From positions 1-9,733 of the forward strand of contig CAMWSW010000024.1 of assembly GCA_947176975.1 (NCBI GenBank): DNA of 9,733 nucleotides, written 5' to 3'. Numbering within the stretch: the first letter of the stretch is position 1; every line of letters starts with the position of its first letter. The DNA comes from an uncultured Clostridia bacterium (GTDB taxonomy: Bacteria > Bacillota > Clostridia > Christensenellales > UBA3700). The translations under genes were made by a program, and so were the position numbers. Positions 1 through 5,183 of this stretch are shown piece after piece. The notes below the pieces were generated by a model that saw nothing but the letters and a program-made list of their open reading frames with translations, was not told the DNA's origin and did not search any database.

Positions 1-64
1 GAGTAGCCGTAGTCAATACGCCAATCAAAATAATTGCAATAAATAAGATTTTGAGTTTTTTCAT
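1..64 (-). CDS. N-terminal fragment of a secreted or membrane protein (runs off the window)
   Basis: An ATG at 64-62 on the minus strand opens a frame that stays open to the window edge (21 complete codons). The peptide starts MKKLKILFIAIILIGVLTTA: two or three lysines and then a hydrophobic stretch, which is the pattern of a signal peptide or first membrane helix. It lies 13 bases after the stop of the upstream lipoprotein gene in the same direction, so the two are probably co-transcribed. No strong Shine-Dalgarno sequence is visible in the gap, so translation may be coupled. The N-terminus loosely resembles that of the lipoprotein, which would fit a tandem family, but too little is present to test this. 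Function unknown. Confidence 0.6.
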   Translation of the reverse strand, partial: MKKLKILFIAIILIGVLTTAT

Positions 65-77
65 AGTTATCTACTAA

Positions 78-668
78 CTAGTCTATGACTTCTTTGATTT
101 CTTGTACGTTGATTTGCGTTACGTCAGATACCTTTTCTTTATCGAATTCCAAAAAACACATATGCATTGTCATAGCCGTAGCGTAGTCGGCGTCTTTTTT
201 GCTTATTTCAGATACGGTCACGTTCATTGAATTGTCTACGATTTCGTAATCTTTGATATCGCTTTGAAGTCCCATACACGATCTTACTCTGGATATTACG
301 ACCAAAGATTTGTCTTTGAAAAATTGCTTGTTGTATTCTTGGAACAATTCTAGGATTTTTTGTTGGTTCTGTTGAGAATATTCGTCTTTGTTTACGCAAA
401 CGGGAGAAGACTCGTCATTGAAAAGGTCAGACAAATCGCCGATAGATTTTACTATAGTTGCGTAGTTTACAATATTGGAGATATCTTCGTAATAACTGAA
501 TTCAAAATCTTTTGACTTTGTTTCCGCATTGTCGGACGGTTGCGCTGTTCTGCTGCGACCGGATAGTAAATTGCCGTCGCCCGCGACGCTGCAAGCGCAA
601 AGCAAAGTAGTCGTAATCAATAGGCAAATAAGCAGCGTTGCCACCGATATTATTTTAATATTTTTCAT
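78..668 (-). CDS. Putative lipoprotein, possible PrcB C-terminal-like domain
   Basis: A 196-residue protein of unknown function, probably anchored outside the cell membrane. Seen: a lysine-containing N-terminus, a hydrophobic segment at about residues 6-24, and a lipobox-like LCAC with the candidate lipidated cysteine at 26. A low-complexity polar linker rich in Ser, Asp and Asn follows (27-55), then a soluble domain. Within it, FFKDKSLVVISRV (about 116-128), a strand-like NSMNVTVSEI (146-155), and a late hydrophobic MHMCFLEFDK (168-177) follow the strand order I associate with the PrcB C-terminal domain in clostridial lipoproteins. That assignment comes from memory of the pattern and is weak. 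The start is supported by a G-rich Shine-Dalgarno-like stretch (GGGGGTT) upstream and a good promoter at 732-760. The next gene starts 13 bases downstream. Confidence 0.75.
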   Translation of the reverse strand: MKNIKIISVATLLICLLITTTLLCACSVAGDGNLLSGRSRTAQPSDNAETKSKDFEFSYYEDISNIVNYATIVKSIGDLSDLFNDESSPVCVNKDEYSQQNQQKILELFQEYNKQFFKDKSLVVISRVRSCMGLQSDIKDYEIVDNSMNVTVSEISKKDADYATAMTMHMCFLEFDKEKVSDVTQINVQEIKEVID

Positions 669-731
669 AGATAACCCCCATTATCATAACAAAATATTGA
701 TATTAAGTTTGTTGAAATTTTCTGTATCTTT

Positions 732-760
732 ATTATATCAAATATTTTAGTACAATTCAA
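732..760 (-). promoter_or_regulatory. Sigma-A-type promoter for the lipoprotein gene
   Basis: Read on the minus strand, TTGAAT (760-755) and a perfect TATAAT (737-732) are separated by exactly 17 bases. Transcription would start near 725, giving a leader of about 57 bases before the ATG at 668. It lies back to back with the plus-strand promoter at 791-818, so the 669-861 gap is a divergent control region. Confidence 0.7.
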
Positions 761-790
761 TACCCAATCTGAAATTTTGTCATAAAAATC

Positions 791-818
791 TTGACAATAT
801 TCGATTTGGAGATATTAT
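791..818 (+). promoter_or_regulatory. Sigma-A-type promoter for the mosaic tail-like operon
   Basis: A perfect -35 TTGACA (791-796) and a -10 TATTAT (813-818, one mismatch to consensus) are separated by 16 bases. Transcription would begin near 825, about 37 bases before the ATG at 862. A promoter this close to consensus directly in front of the gene suggests independent expression rather than read-through from a larger phage module. Confidence 0.65.
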
Positions 819-861
819 AAAGGTATCTAATCTACGCTCTTTCCCCCATGAAGGAGAGTAC

Positions 862-2298
862 ATGATTTTAAAGTACAAATATCACAGCGATACGGGCTTG
901 CTTGAGGCTTACCGCAGTTATACTTTGGCGCAAAACAACTCTTTGTCGGACACTATACTTATTACGTCAACTGCGCCCGACGCCGAAAGATATAATTACT
1001 GTCTTGAATTTATTTGTTACAACAGCAAGAGTATTCCAAAGGCGCAATACATTTCGCCAATCCTCAATTACAGCGACGAGGGTATCTCTTTCGTCGTGCC
1101 CAACAATCTCACGGAGTTCAGAGGGCACGTGGATATGCAACTCACAGGCTACGACCCAGACGACAATTCCATCGTATTCAAAAGCGTCAGCAAGAATTGC
1201 AAAGCCTTTGAAGTGGAAGGATCGCTTTGCGTGCTTGAGAAAGACCTCAACGACACCCCCAACGTCTTTACCGAAGTGCTCAAACAACTTGAAGAGCTTG
1301 GCAAAATTCACCAAGATATTATCGACGAGGCAATGATAAGATTCAGTCAGCAAATGCTGACTATGGTCAGAAATATCAAGTGGTATAAGGTCAAATTTTA
1401 TGATTACGGAAAACTCCTTGACGAAAGATGGATAGTAGAAGGCGGAAAGCTGACTGCGCCGCAATATACTTTGCCTTCCGACTGCGCAATTGTCGGCGGT
1501 TGGTATAATCCCGCGGCGGGCGAGATATGGGATATGGAAAACGACACCGTGCAAAGCGATACGGATTTGTATCTCAATTATATTACTGACGAGATTGTAA
1601 TAGTAAACGGTGAAGTCACGGATCTCGGAAAACATTCTCGCGCCGATATTTACATTCCCGAGTATTACGGAGGTTGCAAAGTGACGGCTGTAAACGTGGA
1701 GCCCATTTTTACGACTCGCGTTCATTTGGGACACAATATGCAGGATATCGGACAGCTTGCGCTGAGCTTACGCGTGGCGGGATTATACTTTCCGGAAAAT
1801 CACGAAGTATATATTTCAGACGGAGGTTCGATTTATGCCTACGACAACCTTTTGAAGTTGATTTACGCTCCCAAGGTGTGGCGCGACGACGCGATAATAG
1901 TCAAAGACGGTTGCAGAATACTCGGCGCGTATTCTATCTACAACGATAAATATTTGCGTCGGCTTTTGTTGCCGCAAAGCCTTGAATGTATCGATCAGTA
2001 TTGCATTGTCAATACGGGACTTGAATCGCTGAGATTGCCGTGTAATATCATCGAAGTGCACGATTATGCCGTGAGCAACAATTTTAATCTCAAAAGAGTA
2101 TACATTGAAGGCGACGTCCCCGAAGGTATCAGCGACGAAACATTCATCAACATCGACGAAAACGACGATGTCACACGCCCGATACTTTGCGTGAATCCGC
2201 AGTATTACGAAAATTATAAGGCGCTTAATCTTGCTTATGAAATCCAAGCAGTGGGTCAGGAGTATCTCGACGGCAGATATGCGCAAAAAGGAGAATAG
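862..2298 (+). CDS. Mosaic protein: phage baseplate-like N-terminus, InlB B-repeat, BspA-type leucine-rich repeats
   Basis: A 478-residue protein that looks like a receptor-binding or adhesion protein. Seen in order: a beta-rich N-terminal region (about 1-125, ending in a segment around LEFICYNS, EGISFVVPNN and GHVDMQLTGY) resembling the N-terminal domain of phage BppU-type baseplate proteins (low to moderate confidence); a helical, coil-like linker (131-170); one InlB B-repeat (Listeria/Bacteroides repeat) at about 174-240, with VKFYDYGKLLDE, GGKLTAP, GGWYNPAAG and the closing DTDLYLNY; then irregular BspA-like LRR_5 repeats (about 262-455, for example LRRLLLPQSLECI and LESLRLPCNIIEV). There is no signal peptide or LPXTG anchor, so it is not an ordinary Sec-exported surface adhesin; a tail or injection-particle component fits better. 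The start is fixed by AAGGAG at 851-856, five bases before the ATG. The gene is followed after one base by the 98-residue gene. No other phage structural gene is in the window. Confidence 0.8.
   Translation: MILKYKYHSDTGLLEAYRSYTLAQNNSLSDTILITSTAPDAERYNYCLEFICYNSKSIPKAQYISPILNYSDEGISFVVPNNLTEFRGHVDMQLTGYDPDDNSIVFKSVSKNCKAFEVEGSLCVLEKDLNDTPNVFTEVLKQLEELGKIHQDIIDEAMIRFSQQMLTMVRNIKWYKVKFYDYGKLLDERWIVEGGKLTAPQYTLPSDCAIVGGWYNPAAGEIWDMENDTVQSDTDLYLNYITDEIVIVNGEVTDLGKHSRADIYIPEYYGGCKVTAVNVEPIFTTRVHLGHNMQDIGQLALSLRVAGLYFPENHEVYISDGGSIYAYDNLLKLIYAPKVWRDDAIIVKDGCRILGAYSIYNDKYLRRLLLPQSLECIDQYCIVNTGLESLRLPCNIIEVHDYAVSNNFNLKRVYIEGDVPEGISDETFINIDENDDVTRPILCVNPQYYENYKALNLAYEIQAVGQEYLDGRYAQKGE
2288..2293 (+). 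promoter_or_regulatory. Ribosome binding site that fixes the start of the 98-residue gene
   Basis: AAGGAG lies within the last codons of the upstream gene, six bases before the ATG at 2300. The frame stays open upstream to an ATG at 2231, but that start has no such site and would overlap the upstream gene by 68 bases, so 2300 is preferred. Confidence 0.75.
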
Positions 2299-2299
2299 T

Positions 2300-2596
2300 A
2301 TGCCGAGAGTAGCAAAACCAAAGATAGATATACCCAAGGACGTATTTTTCAGATATACGGTCAATGGAAGAGTGCTTGCCAAAGTCGTCGACGGCAAGTT
2401 GCTTTGCGGGCATAGAGTAATCACAAATACGCAAGCAGGTATGGATTCTTGGCATGAGTTCGGGTCGGTCGCCGAGGCTAGCAAAAGCCTTGGCGTGCCA
2501 ATGCCAAAGTATTTTGGTTGTCCTATTATCAATGAGGATAATCCGCGCATTGATTGGAGTACGTTTAGAGGGGGATATTATATACCAAAGAGCTAA
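2300..2596 (+). CDS. Hypothetical 98-residue protein, partner of the mosaic tail-like gene
   Basis: I do not recognise this family. The protein (MPRVAKPKIDIPKDVFFRYT...) is soluble, with no signal peptide or membrane segment. It has a basic, proline-containing N-terminus (KPKIDIPKD), a strand-turn-strand pattern (VFFRYTVNGRVLAKVVDGKLL, about 15-35), a short helical EAASKSLGV-like region near 59-66, and an aromatic, glycine-rich C-terminus (RGGYYIPKS). Only one base separates it from the upstream stop, and its ribosome binding site lies inside the upstream gene, so the two are translated from one transcript. A small accessory, chaperone or attachment role for the mosaic protein is an inference from this arrangement only. 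The TAA stop lies exactly at the edge of the palindromic repeat that follows, so the present C-terminus may have been shaped by that insertion. Confidence 0.7.
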   Translation: MPRVAKPKIDIPKDVFFRYTVNGRVLAKVVDGKLLCGHRVITNTQAGMDSWHEFGSVAEASKSLGVPMPKYFGCPIINEDNPRIDWSTFRGGYYIPKS

Positions 2597-2604
2597 ATTT
2601 TTTT

Positions 2605-2750
2605 TTGGGGGGGGGAGTAAAGGCTTACAAGTAGTATTTGCATTAGTAACTAAGCTATTTTTTAGTGATACTTTTTAAAAATTCGAAAATACCAAAACCA
2701 AAAACTAGCGATGTACTTAATGCAAAAACTACTTTGCGCCTTTCGTAAGT
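2605..2750 (+). repeat. Dispersed palindromic repeat, copy A
   Basis: This stretch aligns along its whole length with 9371-9510. Shared blocks include GTATTTGCATTAGTA, ATTTTTTAGTGA, CCAAAAACTA and GATGTACTTAATGCAAA. It is also an imperfect palindrome: the 17-base arm at 2629-2645 pairs with 2718-2734 at 16 of 17 positions, flanked by outer AAAGGC/GCCTTT pairing. It begins within about ten bases of the stop codon of the preceding gene. A terminator-like or RNA-stabilising role at the gene's 3' end is possible but not shown. Confidence 0.8.
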
Positions 2751-2760
2751 TACACATTCA

Positions 2761-2791
2761 CCCCGTCACCTTGAGCGTAGTCGAAAGGTCT
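2761..2791 (+). repeat. Short dispersed repeat (CTTGAGCGTAGTCGAA type), copy 1
   Basis: These 31 bases match the reverse complement of 5089-5119 at 28 of 31 positions; the shared core is TGAGCGTAGTCGAA. Sequences of this type are familiar as high-copy intergenic repeats in draft Clostridia and related genomes, where they yield false small ORFs. It lies directly after palindromic copy A. Confidence 0.75.
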
Positions 2792-2898
2792 ATATTTACA
2801 GTTGAGATTAGCGGAAGCCTTTACTCTTACCAAAAAATTTTAATCGGCTTAGTTGGCAGTATCAATAGAGTTAGTAACCACTCTCACTTTGAGCCAAA

Positions 2899-3762
2899 CT
2901 AAATAACCACGAAGTTTCCGGGAGTGATGAATATAAAACTGATTATGGCAAGTATGACGACTACGACGACTTGGTGCAGGGCGTAGACCCATATTGCAAT
3001 CTTGCCCCAAAAGGCAAAGGGCTTATACCAATCGTATTTGCCAAGGAGCGGTAAAAGAGATTTTTTCTTGGGATATAAAAGTATGCCTAAAGCTGCGCCT
3101 ACCAACATATATCCAGTCGTGGGGAATATGGGGTAATAGTCTCCCGAGAAGAAGTTGCGATGGTCGCCAAGCATAAATGCGCCGATAAAATAATAATCGT
3201 TGTCGGTGGCAAAGGCTTGGGGATTGGCGTTGTACGTCGCCATAAAGCCCTCGTTCATTGTGATAATCATTATGCCGACAAACATACACACGCCTGCGGT
3301 AATCATCTTGTTGTGACAGCAAAGCGTGTCTATCAGCCACCAAAGCAGTATGGAAAATGCAAACATATGCAATATACCGAATTTAATAGCCGAGTCCATA
3401 TAGTAAGACACGATTGTGATTATACCTGCGATAATGCAAGCTTGCACGCCGCGTTTTAGATTACTGCGAGAAAAAGAGCAGGATATACCGCAAAGCACGG
3501 CGAATATCCATACGACGATATGTTGGGTGGTGGCGCGAAGCTCTGAACTGTTGATATATTGTATTGCAAGGCGCACGATTTGAATTACGTTTTCTTTGCC
3601 TGTTGCTATCCATGCGCTGCCAAACAAATCGGCGATGTCAAACATAAAATGGTCAAAGACCATCAACAAAACGCAAACTCCCCGCAAAAAATCCAGCTCC
3701 CAAATTCTTTGGGAAGACTTAGGCTCAAGCCTATTTGACTTTTTGCGGAGAGCTATATTCAT
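2899..3762 (-). CDS. DUF1624 / HGSNAT-like integral membrane protein
   Basis: A 287-residue polytopic membrane protein of the DUF1624 family, related to the catalytic domain of heparan-alpha-glucosaminide N-acetyltransferase and wider acyltransferase-3-like proteins. The bacterial substrate is unknown; acetyl transfer to a cell-surface sugar is a family-based guess. Seen: a basic cytoplasmic N-terminus, the family signature RIWELDFLRG and VFDHFMFD (about 19-42), the FGILHMF motif (128-134), a short conserved HQ (263-264) in the last helix region, and about seven hydrophobic segments (roughly 25-45, 83-97, 104-122, 130-147, 154-169, 213-230, 254-280). It starts nine bases after serS with no clear Shine-Dalgarno sequence, so expression probably depends on read-through and coupling from serS. 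The C-terminus ends just past a hydrophobic helix; the protein may be slightly short but appears complete. Confidence 0.8.
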   Translation of the reverse strand: MNIALRKKSNRLEPKSSQRIWELDFLRGVCVLLMVFDHFMFDIADLFGSAWIATGKENVIQIVRLAIQYINSSELRATTQHIVVWIFAVLCGISCSFSRSNLKRGVQACIIAGIITIVSYYMDSAIKFGILHMFAFSILLWWLIDTLCCHNKMITAGVCMFVGIMIITMNEGFMATYNANPQAFATDNDYYFIGAFMLGDHRNFFSGDYYPIFPTTGYMLVGAALGILLYPKKKSLLPLLGKYDWYKPFAFWGKIAIWVYALHQVVVVVILAIISFIFITPGNFVVI

Positions 3763-3771
3763 AGATTTGGA

Positions 3772-5034
3772 TTATTGAATTTTGTCCACACCCATGTACT
3801 TTCTCAATACTTCGGGGATGACGATACTGCCGTCTGCCTGTTGGCAGTTCTCAAGAATTGCGGCGGTAGTTCTGCCTACTGCTAAGCCGCTGCCGTTGAG
3901 GGTATGCACGAGCTTGACTTTGCCGTCTTTGTCTCTGTATCTGATACCTGCGCGTCTTGCTTGGAAATCTTCGTAATCCGAACACGACGAAATCTCTACG
4001 TATCTGTTGTACGACGGCATCCATACTTCAATGTCGTAAGTCTTTGCCGAACCGAATCCCAAATCACCCGTGCAAAGACAAACTACTCTGTAGGGGATAC
4101 CGAGGAGTTGCAAAATCTTTTCGGCGGAATTGGTCAAATGCTCAAGCTCTGCGTAGCTCGTCTCGGGAGTGGTGAACTTGACAAGTTCGACTTTGTTGAA
4201 TTGGTGTTGACGGATAAGACCTCTGGTGTCTCTGCCTGCGCTTCCCGCTTCGCCTCTGAAACAAGCGGTGTACGCGCAATACTTGATTGGCAATGCGTCC
4301 ACGGGGAGTATCTCGTCTCTGTGCAAGTTGGTGACAGGCACTTCGGCGGTTGGGACGAGGTAGAAATCCTGTCCTTCGTTGTTGACGTAATACATATCTT
4401 CGGCAAATTTGGGGAGTTGTCCCGTGCCAATCATAGCGTTCTTATTTACCATATAAGGAGGGAATATCTCCGTATATCCGTTTGCGGTGTGAGTGTCGAG
4501 CATAAAATTGTAGATAGCTCTCTCGAGTCTTGCGCCGAGACCCTTGTATACGGTAAATCTTGCGCCGGATATCTTGCTTGCTCTCGGCCAATCGCACAAG
4601 TCTTTTTCTTCTGCGATATCCCAGTGCGCTTTTGGCTCGAAGTCAAACTTGGTGGGTTCGCCCCATCTTCTCACTTCTACGTTGTCGTCGCTGTCGCTGC
4701 CGATAGGTACTTCCTTGTTGGGCAAGTTGGGGATAGTGAGCATGATTTCGCTTATCTTGCTTTCCACTTCATTGAGTCTTGCGTCAATGGCTTTTATATC
4801 GTCGCCGAGCGCCTTCATCTCGGCAATCTTTGCAGTCTTCTCGTCGCCCTTGAGAGAGGGGATTTGCTTTGATACTGCATTCTTCGTTGCTTTTTTGTTC
4901 TCGCCGTCTTGGATGAGGGCTTTTCTTTCTTTGGCAAGTTCTCCGAGACCTTCAAGGTCGAATTTGCCGCTTCTATGAGCCAATCTTTGCTTCACTTCAT
5001 CAATGTTTTCACATACGTATCTTAAATCTAACAT
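3772..5034 (-). CDS. serS: Seryl-tRNA synthetase
   Basis: A class II aminoacyl-tRNA synthetase that charges tRNA-Ser (and tRNA-Sec where present) in the cytoplasm. At 420 residues it is normal length. Seen: an N-terminal helical arm (about 30-100) that grips the tRNA long variable arm; the motif 1 region (about 159-196, with TEIFPPYMV); the serine-site TAE loop (229-231); motif 2 from CFRGEAGSAGRDTRG through QHQFNKVELV (258-285), carrying Gly where Ser is common after FR; and motif 3 with LNGSGLAVGRTTAAILEN (379-396) followed by IPEVLRKYMG. The start is supported by GGAGG at 5047-5043, eight bases before the ATG. It lies downstream of leuS, separated by 149 bases that contain a repeat and a possible -10 element. 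No T-box leader is visible. Confidence 0.97.
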   Translation of the reverse strand: MLDLRYVCENIDEVKQRLAHRSGKFDLEGLGELAKERKALIQDGENKKATKNAVSKQIPSLKGDEKTAKIAEMKALGDDIKAIDARLNEVESKISEIMLTIPNLPNKEVPIGSDSDDNVEVRRWGEPTKFDFEPKAHWDIAEEKDLCDWPRASKISGARFTVYKGLGARLERAIYNFMLDTHTANGYTEIFPPYMVNKNAMIGTGQLPKFAEDMYYVNNEGQDFYLVPTAEVPVTNLHRDEILPVDALPIKYCAYTACFRGEAGSAGRDTRGLIRQHQFNKVELVKFTTPETSYAELEHLTNSAEKILQLLGIPYRVVCLCTGDLGFGSAKTYDIEVWMPSYNRYVEISSCSDYEDFQARRAGIRYRDKDGKVKLVHTLNGSGLAVGRTTAAILENCQQADGSIVIPEVLRKYMGVDKIQ

Positions 5035-5047
5035 TATACGTTCCTCC

Positions 5048-5082
5048 GAGATTTAATCTCTTATTTCTTATTTTTTATTATA
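5048..5082 (-). promoter_or_regulatory. Possible -10 element and small palindrome in the serS leader
   Basis: On the minus strand a perfect TATAAT lies at 5082-5077, about 45 bases before the serS start. No matching -35 appears at 16-18 bases, where the repeat at 5089-5119 sits, so promoter activity is uncertain. Nearer the gene, GAGATTAAATCTC (5060-5048) is a near-perfect palindrome abutting the ribosome binding site. It could form a 5-bp hairpin or be an operator, but it is short enough to be chance. Confidence 0.3.
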
Positions 5083-5088
5083 CGGTTG

Positions 5089-5172
5089 AGACCCTTCGAC
5101 TACGCTCAGGGCGACGGGGCTATGCCCTTGATATCATTTCGACACTATAGAAGAGCAGTCTATATAAGGTCT
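5089..5172 (-). repeat. Short dispersed repeat, copy 2, between leuS and serS
   Basis: 5089-5119 is the reverse complement of 2761-2791 with three mismatches. The neighbouring stretch to 5172 includes TCATTTCGAC (5134-5143), also found in the hairpin element at 9514-9604. The stretch is bounded by AGACCCTT (5089-5096) and AAGGTCT (5166-5172), which are nearly inverted, so these 84 bases may be one small mobile or palindromic unit. It fills most of the leuS-serS gap. There is no strong hairpin plus U-tract here, so no terminator is called. Confidence 0.6.
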
Positions 5173-5183
5173 AGCCTAGCTTG

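Larger units (their letters stand above)
2594..2843. repeat. Composite repeat element with outer inverted repeats, between convergent genes
   Basis: GAGTAAAGGCTT at 2615-2626 is perfectly inverted as AAGCCTTTACTC at 2815-2826, about 200 bases apart. The match continues outward through T-rich and G-rich sequence on the left (TAAATTT...GGG) and its AT-rich counterpart on the right (TTACCAAAAAATTTTAA). Between the arms lie the palindrome at 2605-2750 and the short repeat at 2761-2791. The arrangement resembles a miniature inverted-repeat element or nested insertions. There is no transposase and no convincing gene. The rest of the gap, 2844-2898, shows nothing I can name. Confidence 0.6.

Noticed and set aside
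2231..2299. Upstream ATG extending the 98-residue protein to 121 residues
   Set aside because: It would overlap the mosaic gene by 68 bases and has no ribosome binding site, whereas AAGGAG lies at the right distance from the ATG at 2300.
967..2550. Minus-strand open frames opposite the mosaic protein gene
   Set aside because: The plus-strand gene has a promoter, a strong ribosome binding site and recognisable domains; the opposite frames have none of these.
2711..2902. 63-codon plus-strand frame containing HPVTLSVVERS
   Set aside because: It is a translation of the dispersed repeats at 2605-2791; this peptide is a known false product of such repeats.
3904..4872. Long open frame (322 codons) on the plus strand opposite serS
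   Set aside because: Shadow of serS; its residues show no family motif and the minus-strand gene is unambiguous.
5035..5183. Rho-independent terminator after leuS
   Set aside because: Only short stems such as GGGC-ATA-GCCC are present, and none is followed by a T-run on the minus strand.
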